Part shown: positions 1 to 9,180 of the stretch, in pieces
Layout: each line of letters begins with the position of its first letter
How positions within the stretch are numbered: position 1 is the first letter of the stretch
NCBI GenBank assembly: GCA_021151805.1
Contig: JAGKWN010000057.1
Span: 1 to 25,796 of the forward strand
DNA: 25,796 nt
Direction: 5' to 3'
DNA from: Cytophagaceae bacterium
GTDB lineage: Bacteria > Bacteroidota > Bacteroidia > Cytophagales > Cytophagaceae
Made by a program: the position numbers and the translations under genes
Notes under the pieces: model-generated
What the model was told of the DNA's origin: nothing
Seen by the model: the letters and a program-made list of their open reading frames with translations, nothing else
Database searches by the model: none

Positions 1-84
1 TTTTAAAATTGTTTGCCACTTAAATATACCTTATTTTAGTAAGGATTTTAAGGGTGGATTATCAATGTTGATATTAAAAATACA

Positions 85-816
85 ATGAAGAGTTTCGGAA
101 AATACATGATTTTAATGGGTAGTCTTTTTGTAAGACGGGAAAAATTTATCGTTTATTGGAGGCTGACAATCGATGAATGTATCATAATCGGAACCAATTC
201 AATTTTCATTGTGGCCATCGTTTCATCCTTTATCGGGGCCGTAACCTGTATTCAGACTGCAGCCAACCTGGTTAGCCCACTTGTTCCTATATATGTAGTA
301 GCGTCTGTTGTGCGGGAAATGTCCATTCTTGAACTGGCGCCGACCTTTACCTGTGTGGTCTTGGCCGGTAAAGTAGGTTCAAGCATTGCCGGGCAGTTGG
401 GTACCATGAGAATAACTGAACAAATTGATGCATTGGAAGTTATGGGAATTAATTCGGCTTCTTACCTGATTCTTCCTAAGATACTTGCCAGCCTGATCAC
501 GATTCCGATGCTGGTTACTTTTGCTGCCCTATTATCCATTTTAGGCGGTTTTATTGCCGGCAGATTAGGCGATATTATCTCTACCCAGGATTACATTTAT
601 GGTATCCAATCCGATTTCAACGAATTCAACGTAAGTTTCGCCTTGATCAAAGCCTTCGTTTTTGCGTTTCTGATCTCTTCCATTTCAGCTTACCAGGGCT
701 TTTTCACTAAAGGCGGTGCACTGGAAGTAGGTCAATCTTCAACAACAGCTGTAGTAAATAGCTGTATTGGTGTACTGGTTGCAGATTTATTACTGGCTCA
801 ATTACTATTAAACTAA
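85..816 (+). CDS. mlaE: MlaE-family ABC transporter permease
   Basis: Integral inner-membrane permease of an Mla/MCE-type lipid transporter. With its ATPase partner it moves phospholipid between the inner membrane and a periplasmic MCE protein. The 243-residue length is normal for the family. The hallmark conserved stretch is visible at about residues 98-122, with the EQIDALEVMG motif at 112-121, between hydrophobic segments near 33-60, 64-95, 125-160 and 185-240. The ATG at 85 is the first possible start in this frame: the frame is open only back to a stop at 49-51, and the ATG at 65 is in another frame and stops at once. The ATPase gene follows 21 bases downstream on the same strand, so the two are almost certainly co-transcribed. 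The family call is firm; the exact lipid and direction of transport are not visible. Confidence 0.93.
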   Translation: MKSFGKYMILMGSLFVRREKFIVYWRLTIDECIIIGTNSIFIVAIVSSFIGAVTCIQTAANLVSPLVPIYVVASVVREMSILELAPTFTCVVLAGKVGSSIAGQLGTMRITEQIDALEVMGINSASYLILPKILASLITIPMLVTFAALLSILGGFIAGRLGDIISTQDYIYGIQSDFNEFNVSFALIKAFVFAFLISSISAYQGFFTKGGALEVGQSSTTAVVNSCIGVLVADLLLAQLLLN

Positions 817-837
817 TCTCAAATCACAGAAAATATT

Positions 838-1584
838 ATGATTGAGTGCAAAAACATCAATAAGACCTTTAACAATAAACATATATTAAAAGACGTATCG
901 GCAAGCTTTGAACAAGGTAAAACGAACCTCATTATTGGAGCCAGCGGAACAGGAAAAAGTGTACTTCTGAAAACCTTGGTTGGTTTGGTACATCCGGATT
1001 CAGGCGATGTTTTGTATGATGACCGTAATTTTACCCAGGCCAACAAAGAAGAAAAGCAGGTGATCCGCAGAGAAATCGGAATGCTTTTTCAGGGTGGTGC
1101 CCTATTCGATTCCAAAACGGTAGAGGAAAATGTTATGTTCCCACTGGATATGCTGAGCGAAATGTCTAAATCTGAAAAAGCTGATCGGGTACATTTTTGT
1201 CTGCAGCGTGTTGGTCTGGATCATGCAGCAAAATTAAAGCCTTCCGAAATCAGCGGTGGGATGGCAAAACGGGTTGGTATTGCAAGAGCCATTGTGATGA
1301 ACTCTAAATACCTGTATTGCGACGAACCCAATTCGGGTCTCGACCCTCAGACTTCGATCCGTATTGACAACCTTATTCAGGAAATTACCCACGAATACAA
1401 TATCACAACCGTAGTAGTTACGCACGATATGAATTCCATGCTTGAAATCGGAGAGAATATCATATTCATGTTCAAAGGAGAAAAGATCTGGGAAGGAACT
1501 AAAGATAACATCCTCGGCACGGATGTGAAAGATTTACAGAATTTTATCTTCGCCAGCAAGCTGATCCGGGATATGAAGCACTAA
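838..1584 (+). CDS. mlaF: MlaF-type ABC transporter ATP-binding protein
   Basis: Cytoplasmic ATPase that powers the MlaE permease encoded just upstream. All nucleotide-binding motifs are present: Walker A GASGTGKS at residues 34-41, Q-loop Gln85, signature SGGMAKR at 139-145 (the Met-Ala-Lys variant seen in MlaF relatives rather than the usual SGGQ), Walker B ending CDEP with Asp162 and Glu163, D-loop SGLDP, and switch His196. The 248-residue length is usual for one ABC domain with no fused partner. No MCE/MlaD substrate-binding gene follows, because the next gene is convergent and unrelated. Any MCE component must therefore lie upstream of the window or elsewhere in the genome. Confidence 0.94.
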   Translation: MIECKNINKTFNNKHILKDVSASFEQGKTNLIIGASGTGKSVLLKTLVGLVHPDSGDVLYDDRNFTQANKEEKQVIRREIGMLFQGGALFDSKTVEENVMFPLDMLSEMSKSEKADRVHFCLQRVGLDHAAKLKPSEISGGMAKRVGIARAIVMNSKYLYCDEPNSGLDPQTSIRIDNLIQEITHEYNITTVVVTHDMNSMLEIGENIIFMFKGEKIWEGTKDNILGTDVKDLQNFIFASKLIRDMKH

Positions 1585-1591
1585 CCTGAAT

Positions 1592-1723
1592 GCCTAACGC
1601 GAAAGGCTCAACGCTTTAAATAGAATATATTTGAATATTCGATAATTTATTAGATCTGAGAAACTTATCGTCATCTTGTAAAGTCGCTTTCCTGCTTTAG
1701 GCTTTCAGCGTTGAGCATTAGGC
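1592..1723. repeat. Imperfect inverted repeat in a convergent gap
   Basis: The left arm holds GCCTAA (1592-1597) and GCTCAACGCT (1606-1615). The right arm holds AGCGTTGAGC (1707-1716) and TTAGGC (1718-1723). The arms match as reverse complements, except that the two left blocks are separated by 8 bases where the right blocks are separated by 1. About 91 AT-rich bases lie between the arms. The right arm runs into the stop codon of the outer-membrane protein gene. It could act as a bidirectional terminator between convergent genes or be a short dispersed intergenic repeat; one window cannot decide between these. Confidence 0.5.
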
Positions 1724-4700
1724 TAAAACAACGCGCTCAACTGCATCCTCCCCGTGTGAATGGTTTTCACAGATTCTGATTTTCGCCCTTCGTAGGTAAA
1801 AGAAATTTGCAAGCCATTAGTTAAGCGCTCCTGCCACGCAACATTCCATGTCATGTTATTACCACTGTATAAAGCTTCCTGCATTTCATAAGCAACAGGA
1901 CTGTTTTCCTGCGTGCCATTTAATCTGGAGTTGATTCGAATATATTTGATTGTAGTCGTAAAGGTTCGTTTTGATAGCTTATTCAATTTCAATTCCGTTC
2001 CGGCAGTATAGAGCAATGCATTCTCACCGTTCCCGCTTTTAATAGTATTAATCTTATAAGCCATTCCTGCCAGTAAAGTAATCCTTGTATTGGTGAGCGG
2101 CTGGTACGAAAACTCATTATCCATTTTTTTATAGTCAATAAAATAATTCCGGTAAACATTGAAATCTGAATTGACGCTATTATAACCCGTGGCAAGTTTT
2201 ATTTTCCAGGCAAACATTCGTTTAAAGGTCGATCGTAGTCCATAGGTGAGGTCATCGTTAAGTTGATTTTCAAAACCCTGTGTTAAAAATTGTCTCGACT
2301 GATTGGAGGTAAGCGCCAGATCCATCCCAAAAAGCGAACTTGAACGGTTGTAAAATAATACCGCCCGGATCACACGCTGAAAACCCAGTAAGCTGGTGTC
2401 CCCTGCTCCGGGAGTAGCCGGATTAAAACGTTCCCAGATTTTACTGTCGGAAGTTTTTTTATTCAGTGTTATAGAAGCAGTGTTTGATAATTTACCCAGT
2501 GTCTTAAGAATATGTGAAGAAGAAGACTTCCATTTTCTTGGCATCGACATATCCAGCCTGTAGTTCACCATGTTTGTATACGCTTTGTAATAATCGTTCG
2601 ACGGAAGGTATACTTTTATAAATTCAGCTGTATCATTATAAATCTTTGAAACGAATTCGCTGATCTGCTGAACACCATCATCATTATAATCCCGCCATAC
2701 ATAATTACCTAAACCGGTAGCAACAGGTTGAAATACGAACTGCTGCCGGGCTTGTCGCCCTACCCCGGTAGTAACCGTCAACTCTGAACGTACATGCCTT
2801 TTAAAAAGATTAATGCCCCAGTCTACCCTCGACATAACTGTTTCATCATTGGGTGTTGCAACCGGACCAACATACGCCAGGTATCTGTACGTGGTAACTA
2901 CATTCAACTGATGATCAGAGTTGAATTTTATACCACTGGTAAAACTGGTGGTTTGCGCACGCGTGTTAGGCAACAACTCCCCGTTGAAAAGCTGTTTATC
3001 ATTCCTGCTGCTGTAATCAATCCGATACCTGAATTTAGCCGTGTCGTTGGATAAGAGATAGTATTTATATTCTTCGAAATACATCAGCGACTGTGCAACT
3101 TTACCGGAGGTATCTACCACTTTGTTTTTTTCTGTACTATATTGAAAGCCTGGTGTCAGGAATCGTGTCTGATAGTAGACCAACACATTATATTTCTGCC
3201 AGTCTGCCTTACCAAGTGTAGTATTCGTATTATTAAAAAATGCATCACCTTTGAAAAATAAGTTGCCGGCCTTCTGATAGAGCTGCGCAACATGCTGCAC
3301 ACCATTCAAGTCATTATCCTTGTTCCGATAATTCAGCGCATAACTGAAGAGCTCGCTGGAATTTTTTGTATAGTTTAAAGAACCGCTCACCATGTTATTA
3401 TTGCCGATGCGCGTTACATCTTCGTTCCAGTAACGCTCAAAATCAGGTGTACGAAAGCGGTCTATCGCAGTAAAATTCTTATCATTAAATTCATACGAAA
3501 CGGTGGAACCCAATAAGTATTTATTCAAAAGTCCAATGTTGCGTTTATCACTTTTGATCCCTGCCCGCACAGATGTTCCTTTGTCGTTTCCTTTATCTTC
3601 GGTGGAATATAAATTGACGTCGTTTTGCGAAAATGCAACGTCTGCAAAAATCTGTTCGTGTGAAGAAACCGATTGAACAAACGATCCCTGAATCATTTGC
3701 TTTTTCTTTGGCGTAGGAATGCTCTGAACTGGTTCATAGTTACCATTATTCGCACCCACATATTTGTATACCCGTGCATTGACGGTACTATTATCCAGCA
3801 CATAACTACCAGCTCCCTGCGACACCTGCGAAAATTTCACCTGGTAAAAAGCACTATCAGGATTAGTTGAATATTGATACACATTCGTAGTACCCACAAC
3901 AACCTTCCGGTATAAAGTTGCGTTGACAGAGTACCCAACTGAATCCACTCCGCTCACATATGCTTTCGAAAGATCATCTCCAATGGTAGATAAATAGACC
4001 TGATCATCATTACTCAAGTCCAACAAAACCGGATTGCGTGGATTATCTTTTTCTGAATAATAATAAAAACCGAATTGACCGGTCCTGCTTTTGACAGTCT
4101 GAGAAGCCGCAGTATTCGTACGTGCATAGTATTTATCCGAGTATTCAAAATCTACCCGCATACGATTGTATTTTGTAATCAACACATAAGGAGTAAATGT
4201 TATTTCTGCCGTGTTGTAATCAATTACATAATCATAATCAAAACCTCTTGTGAGTAGCTTACCATCCAGGTACACTTTTTCAGAATTAGCAATGATGGTG
4301 ATATACGCTTCGTTGTTGGCACCTCTTAACCGATAGGGTCCTAACACTCCTTCCTGCAGGGCGTCGGCAGTATTGGGGGCAAACTGCATGGTATTGAATT
4401 TTCCCTTTGAAATACCGATACCCGCCTGACTGACACTTTCAAATGTGGAATCCTTCTTATGCACGTGCTGCACATGGCCGCCTTGTACATTGCGATAATA
4501 ATTTAAAAAGTAGGATTTCTGGTTCAACACAATATCTCCTACGGTCAGGGCCGTTTTAGGACTTTTCAGCTGCACATACACCCGATCAAACTGCTGTATC
4601 TGCTGTGTGTTTCCTTCCGGCTGAAAAGGAATATTCTGATCCGAGATTACCGCTGTCAGGGTTAGATTATCGGTAAGCTTCCCATCCAGCTGCAGGTTCA

Positions 4701-5172
4701 ATGTTGAATTCACAAAAACACTTTGATTGTTTCCGGCCGAGATACCACGCGATATTACTCCTGTTTTGTTAATGCCGGGAGTTGAAAATAATTCCTCTCT
4801 TTGCTGAGGCGTATTGCCAAAGCCTTTAAGCCGCATCACCTCTCTATATCCGCCTAAAGAATCGTATACGGAAAGATCTCTTTTATAAATCCGTTTTCCC
4901 AGATCAAAAGGATATACACGATAACAAACCAAAAGAGAATCAGGAAGCGGACTCGGAGAAAAACTGAGTTTATTGGTAGACACCTCGTACATACTGGTAT
5001 AGCCTAGCGGTGCCTTAACTTCAATACTACCCGGCACAATGGTGAGCGTATCAATCCTCACGCCTCCTTCTGCCGGCTTCACCCATTTACAACGCAGATT
5101 GGTATACTGTGCCTGTACGTTAGACGCAATAATCAAATACAAAAAAAGAGTTATGACATAGTATTTGGTCAT
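1723..5172 (-). CDS. Large outer-membrane beta-barrel-like protein, function unknown
   Basis: A 1149-residue exported protein with a clear signal peptide (hydrophobic residues about 5-16, cleavage near VQA-Q at 21-22). The C-terminal residue is Phe (SALF), and long stretches alternate polar and aromatic residues as in outer-membrane beta strands. The N-terminal third carries a pattern I associate with uncharacterised Bacteroidota surface proteins: a GVISRGISAGNNQ-like segment, then a PEGNTQQI motif followed by FDRVYVQL. A 12-residue EF-hand-like loop starts at Asp828 (DYNDDGVQQISE), with acidic or amide residues at positions 1, 3, 5 and 12. The ATG lies inside the stop of the sensor kinase gene (ATGA overlap), implying translational coupling. 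It has no TonB-plug or LptD signature that I recognise. A localisation call is reasonable; a function would be a guess. Confidence 0.8.
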   Translation of the reverse strand: MTKYYVITLFLYLIIASNVQAQYTNLRCKWVKPAEGGVRIDTLTIVPGSIEVKAPLGYTSMYEVSTNKLSFSPSPLPDSLLVCYRVYPFDLGKRIYKRDLSVYDSLGGYREVMRLKGFGNTPQQREELFSTPGINKTGVISRGISAGNNQSVFVNSTLNLQLDGKLTDNLTLTAVISDQNIPFQPEGNTQQIQQFDRVYVQLKSPKTALTVGDIVLNQKSYFLNYYRNVQGGHVQHVHKKDSTFESVSQAGIGISKGKFNTMQFAPNTADALQEGVLGPYRLRGANNEAYITIIANSEKVYLDGKLLTRGFDYDYVIDYNTAEITFTPYVLITKYNRMRVDFEYSDKYYARTNTAASQTVKSRTGQFGFYYYSEKDNPRNPVLLDLSNDDQVYLSTIGDDLSKAYVSGVDSVGYSVNATLYRKVVVGTTNVYQYSTNPDSAFYQVKFSQVSQGAGSYVLDNSTVNARVYKYVGANNGNYEPVQSIPTPKKKQMIQGSFVQSVSSHEQIFADVAFSQNDVNLYSTEDKGNDKGTSVRAGIKSDKRNIGLLNKYLLGSTVSYEFNDKNFTAIDRFRTPDFERYWNEDVTRIGNNNMVSGSLNYTKNSSELFSYALNYRNKDNDLNGVQHVAQLYQKAGNLFFKGDAFFNNTNTTLGKADWQKYNVLVYYQTRFLTPGFQYSTEKNKVVDTSGKVAQSLMYFEEYKYYLLSNDTAKFRYRIDYSSRNDKQLFNGELLPNTRAQTTSFTSGIKFNSDHQLNVVTTYRYLAYVGPVATPNDETVMSRVDWGINLFKRHVRSELTVTTGVGRQARQQFVFQPVATGLGNYVWRDYNDDGVQQISEFVSKIYNDTAEFIKVYLPSNDYYKAYTNMVNYRLDMSMPRKWKSSSSHILKTLGKLSNTASITLNKKTSDSKIWERFNPATPGAGDTSLLGFQRVIRAVLFYNRSSSLFGMDLALTSNQSRQFLTQGFENQLNDDLTYGLRSTFKRMFAWKIKLATGYNSVNSDFNVYRNYFIDYKKMDNEFSYQPLTNTRITLLAGMAYKINTIKSGNGENALLYTAGTELKLNKLSKRTFTTTIKYIRINSRLNGTQENSPVAYEMQEALYSGNNMTWNVAWQERLTNGLQISFTYEGRKSESVKTIHTGRMQLSALF

Positions 5173-8100
5173 TCGTTATAGTAAGGCATTTCAATATAAA
5201 AAGATGTGCCTGCATCAAGAGACGTTTCAAACCAGATAACACCTTTCATATCTTCCACCAGGCGTTTCGCCAATGCCAGGCCTATACCCGAACCCGAATA
5301 TTTTGTACTGAAATACGGTACAAATATTTTTTCGCGAAGTTCAGGCGGAATACCGGAACCATTATCCTTCACTTCAATCAGTACGCGGTCAAGCTTCTGA
5401 CTCACATTGATCTGGATCTGCATATTGCGTTTATCAGGAATACTCTGAATGGCATTCAGCAGCAAATTATTCAGAATATTTACAATCATGGTTTGGTCTG
5501 CTAAGATGAATGTTGATGTAACAGGTACATTCGTTTGTATCTGTGTGTTCTCCTGCTGCTGATGCAGCGCAGCCAAGTCCTTAACCAGATTATTCACTTC
5601 CACTTTTTCAAGCGTAAGTTCCGGCAGCTTATAAAAAGAAGAAAATGAACTTGCTATTTCACTTAACGAATCAATCTGGGTTAAGATTGTTCTGAAAGAT
5701 TGCTTTAGTTCCTCGTCCGAAGGTTTTGTTGTACTCGATTCAATCCTTTGTAATAAATACTGAAGTTTGAGCTTCATAGGTGTCAACGGATTTTTAATCT
5801 CATGAGCTACCTGCCTTGCCATTTCCCGCCAGGCACTCTCCTTCTCGGAATTTGCCAGAATCAGTTTACTGTCATCCAGTTTTACCAGCATAGAATTATA
5901 TTCCTGCACCAGGCGACCTATCTCATCCGAAGACTCCCATAATATAGGCTCGTTATCATACAAGCCAGTTTTTTTAATGCCTTGTGTGATGAGCTTTAGC
6001 GGGAATGTCAGATAATACGCAACCACATAAGAAATCAATAATAAAATAATAAAGCCGATAGAAAATATATTCAGGATGGTTTTTAAATACGTTGAAATCT
6101 GCTTGCTGATATCTTCCTTTGATTCAAAGAATGGCAGATGTACGATACCTGCGATCCCACCGGTACCCGGCACACGGATCAGTCTGTAAATAGAACGGTA
6201 AGACAAATCGCCCACCTGCTGATTGGTAATGGTGTACTGATTACGACTTTCCAGTAAAGATGCGATTGCCGTCGGATCAATGTAATTCGATAAAATTCCT
6301 TTCCTGTAAACCTCCGGCTGATTGGTAGAAATCAAAACACCTTTCGTCGAATATACATTTATATCAAGCTGCTCAACCCGTGTCAGATCAGATTCCAGCA
6401 AAAGCTCTGTAGCAGATGACTTGCTGATCCGATCCTGGAAAATTGTTCGTGAAGATATAATAGCAGCCAGCTTATCCGAGTCGTTAATGAAACGATTCAC
6501 CAGCGATTGTTCGTAGTTCTTATTTACAAAGCCTAGTGTTATAATACTAACCAGCAATAAAGGAATAAAGAATGCCAGGTTCAAATAGATCTGTACCTTG
6601 GCAGCATAACTGACCTGCCGTTTCTGAGCACGGATCCGGTAAACATGCAGCAATACAATAATCAGAATACCCGCAATGTGAAATAGAAAATAAATGGATG
6701 CATTGGAGATCAAAATATCCATGATGCTGTAAGGCTTACTCACCACAATCCAGGCGCCGTCTTTACCTTTTACCAATACATGGAAGTATCCTTCATACCT
6801 GCATTCATAAATATTTTTCTGCTGCTTTGCTTTTATGAAATTAATGAAGCGCTGATCGTAATTAAAGTATCCGTAATTCGTTTCCAGCTTGGATTTATTA
6901 AAAATACAATAATCGTAATCTTTGTTGTTATCCTGTACCTGCTTCTGATCCAGCACCAGTTCCGGAAATACACTATTTTTGTTATACTTCCCTGACTCAA
7001 GCTCAACAATAATATAAGCAATGATGCTGTTGTTGGATTTAATTTTATTGACCGAAATATATCTCCGTGTATTAGAGATCTGATCGTTATAACTATACAA
7101 ATCAAGCTTATTTAAATAAGTCGATTTAATTAAAACCGTGTTGTAATAATCATTATAGGTAACCTGTCCCGACTGCATATTAAAAGGCTCGCCGGTAGCA
7201 TCAAATAATTCCAGGCGGATCGCATAATCGTTAAAATAATTCGATAGGTATTTCTTTTGTATTTTCTCTTTCACAATTCCCAGATCAGAAAAAGGTGAAA
7301 GAATTTTTTCACGGATAAATACATCCTCCTGAATATTAACAGAAGCTTCCTGCAAAAGAAATTCGGTTATTTCATCCCTATCATACAACAAGCGTTCTCC
7401 ATATTTGGTCATTTGCTGAGTTACCTTATTCCTACCGTTGAAGTAAATGGCACTACCAATAATTAAGGATGAAATCAGGGAAAATAAAAAAATGTAAATG
7501 AAAGACTGATATTTCATTTTACCCAATACTGATGGATACCCCTGTAGCAAGCTTAAAATAGAAAAACAAAATAGAATACTGGAAACAAAAATTAATTCTA
7601 TTTCTATTGCACTGCTTATAAGAATACATGCCCCATATATAATCAACAACTGCACAGGCTTACCTGCCTGGTAGCGCTGGTGCAGTCTCCAGACCAGGTG
7701 CAACGTAAGGTGAATCAGATAAAAGAAAATAAAGGAAATAGAAACGATAGAGAATATCAATAAAAAACGAATGATGGATAAATCAAGATCCTCAATCAGG
7801 TTCAATGAAATCGTAGAGTTAATTACAATACTTTTCAGCATTAAATAATATACCACGATCAATATCCAGGAAAGAACAATACTGAATGAGATCTTAATAA
7901 ATACATTACGTTTATTATTGTTCAGATAAATAAACCGGTATACAGATTTATGCTGAATCATGGAAATCAATTCAAATAAAAAATAGATCGCGCAAAAGAT
8001 ATTCAGCACCAGATCAAAGATCGATTCACTAAAAAAAGATGCAGCATAATATTCAGATGAAAATATTTCATGTGAAGAGAAATACTCGGGTAGATTCAAT

Positions 8101-8876
8101 ATTAAAAGCAGTACACGCAGTGATAAAAAAAAGACAATCCGCGCAATAATGGTTTTGGGAGAACTGTGTTTCGCATGATTGACTTCAATAATGAAATAAC
8201 ACCATACTAATATAACCAGCATAATATATGTGAATGTAGCCAGTGAGCCGTAGAGATAATCCTGGTCGCTCAACTCACATTCATAACTGCATAAATATTT
8301 TCCATTAATCGTAATCGCTTCGCCGCTGGCTTTACTGGCAACAAACAAACGAATAGGAATGTTATTGAAAAAAAAAGTATTGGTGTGACTATTGATGAAG
8401 GAGTTCTGTACAGGATATAACCGTTCCAGTTCAATGATTGATATGGCCTCAAATTTACGTTCTCCCACATCGAAGGTATCCTTATGAACAAGATATTTAC
8501 CGGTACTATTACTTATATAGGCCCAGGCGTATGCACCCATTACTGAACTGTATGCGGGTACATTTTCAGACTCTGACCAGTAAACAAGATTGCTGTTTTC
8601 GTAAATGTAAAACGGATTGGAAGCTTTGAATTTATTCAGATCTGTAAAGGCTATACCATTCGATTGAATGGCGCGTACTAGTTCTTTATTTTGAACTTCA
8701 ACATTTTCGATTGCACGATCAATTCTGTTTGATACTGTTGAATAATAAACAGATTGGTCTGCTTTGATGCAATAATCCCTGAAAACCAATAGCAGCGTTA
8801 AAACAGCTAGTAATGCAGCGATTACCCAGCGTAATAACTTGAGTAAGGATGAAAAATTTTTAAAGGGGGATGTCAT
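5169..8876 (-). CDS. Large multi-pass sensor histidine kinase (NtrY-like)
   Basis: A 1235-residue membrane sensor kinase. In order it has TM1 (about 15-32), a periplasmic region (33-210), about seven hydrophobic helices (211-480), a second extracytoplasmic region (480-720), helices near 722-745 and 763-786, a third periplasmic region (787-928), a last helix (930-955), HAMP (about 950-1003), HisKA with phospho-acceptor His1025 in AHEIKNPLTPMK, and HATPase. The ATPase has Asn1141 in the N box, DNGSGIP at 1171-1177, an F box FVPYFSTK at 1185-1192, and GSGIGLAL at 1195-1202. The HisKA block (HEIKNPLTP) resembles NtrY and similar kinases. There is no receiver domain and no response-regulator gene beside it. 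It lies 40 bases after the CxxC protein gene and overlaps the barrel-protein gene by 4 bases. The kinase call is firm; signal and partner are unknown. Confidence 0.93.
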   Translation of the reverse strand: MTSPFKNFSSLLKLLRWVIAALLAVLTLLLVFRDYCIKADQSVYYSTVSNRIDRAIENVEVQNKELVRAIQSNGIAFTDLNKFKASNPFYIYENSNLVYWSESENVPAYSSVMGAYAWAYISNSTGKYLVHKDTFDVGERKFEAISIIELERLYPVQNSFINSHTNTFFFNNIPIRLFVASKASGEAITINGKYLCSYECELSDQDYLYGSLATFTYIMLVILVWCYFIIEVNHAKHSSPKTIIARIVFFLSLRVLLLILNLPEYFSSHEIFSSEYYAASFFSESIFDLVLNIFCAIYFLFELISMIQHKSVYRFIYLNNNKRNVFIKISFSIVLSWILIVVYYLMLKSIVINSTISLNLIEDLDLSIIRFLLIFSIVSISFIFFYLIHLTLHLVWRLHQRYQAGKPVQLLIIYGACILISSAIEIELIFVSSILFCFSILSLLQGYPSVLGKMKYQSFIYIFLFSLISSLIIGSAIYFNGRNKVTQQMTKYGERLLYDRDEITEFLLQEASVNIQEDVFIREKILSPFSDLGIVKEKIQKKYLSNYFNDYAIRLELFDATGEPFNMQSGQVTYNDYYNTVLIKSTYLNKLDLYSYNDQISNTRRYISVNKIKSNNSIIAYIIVELESGKYNKNSVFPELVLDQKQVQDNNKDYDYCIFNKSKLETNYGYFNYDQRFINFIKAKQQKNIYECRYEGYFHVLVKGKDGAWIVVSKPYSIMDILISNASIYFLFHIAGILIIVLLHVYRIRAQKRQVSYAAKVQIYLNLAFFIPLLLVSIITLGFVNKNYEQSLVNRFINDSDKLAAIISSRTIFQDRISKSSATELLLESDLTRVEQLDINVYSTKGVLISTNQPEVYRKGILSNYIDPTAIASLLESRNQYTITNQQVGDLSYRSIYRLIRVPGTGGIAGIVHLPFFESKEDISKQISTYLKTILNIFSIGFIILLLISYVVAYYLTFPLKLITQGIKKTGLYDNEPILWESSDEIGRLVQEYNSMLVKLDDSKLILANSEKESAWREMARQVAHEIKNPLTPMKLKLQYLLQRIESSTTKPSDEELKQSFRTILTQIDSLSEIASSFSSFYKLPELTLEKVEVNNLVKDLAALHQQQENTQIQTNVPVTSTFILADQTMIVNILNNLLLNAIQSIPDKRNMQIQINVSQKLDRVLIEVKDNGSGIPPELREKIFVPYFSTKYSGSGIGLALAKRLVEDMKGVIWFETSLDAGTSFYIEMPYYNE

Positions 8877-8916
8877 ATATCCTAAAAATACGGAAATATG
8901 CCGTGAATATATAGGT

Positions 8917-9168
8917 TTATTGAACCGTTATTCCCTTCTCTTTATTCTTTTGAGATGAACGGTACCACATATAGGCAATGCCTCCTATCAGTATGTATGG
9001 AAAAAGCATCAGATACAAGATCCCTGAATTGATTCCGGTATTTTTAGCAGTCTTATCAGCAGACTCCAACTGCGCCTTGCACATAGCACACTGTGCATCT
9101 GCATCTAGTCCGAAACCGATGAATAAAATAATAATCAGAAGAGGAAGTATAATGTAAGCCTTTTTCAT
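8917..9168 (-). CDS. Small membrane-anchored CxxC protein
   Basis: An 83-residue protein with a hydrophobic signal segment (about 5-20), a probable cleavage site near ADA-Q, a CAMC motif (Cys27 and Cys30) immediately after it, a second hydrophobic helix at about 49-68, and a short basic tail. After cleavage the two cysteines would lie within a few residues of the mature N-terminus on the periplasmic side. The gene sits 12 bases after the DUF420 gene and closes the run of oxidase accessory genes. The position suggests a role in copper or thiol chemistry during oxidase assembly, but that is inference; I do not recognise a named family. The ATG start gives a well-formed signal peptide, which supports the call. 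Confidence 0.8.
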   Translation of the reverse strand: MKKAYIILPLLIIILFIGFGLDADAQCAMCKAQLESADKTAKNTGINSGILYLMLFPYILIGGIAYMWYRSSQKNKEKGITVQ

Positions 9169-9180
9169 AATTACTCAGAT

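Noticed and set aside
12..39. TTTG and TATTTTAG as a promoter for mlaE
   Set aside because: The spacer is 16 instead of about 19 bases and the second box has a mismatch; the evidence is too weak to list.
2794..3054. Open frame of 86 codons on the plus strand inside the barrel-protein gene
   Set aside because: It is antisense to a convincing 1149-residue gene, shows no recognisable motif, and has the composition of a shadow frame.
5169..8876. Kinase as a fusion of two genes
   Set aside because: The single frame is uninterrupted, with consistent composition; helices and periplasmic regions alternate sensibly into HAMP and kinase domains.
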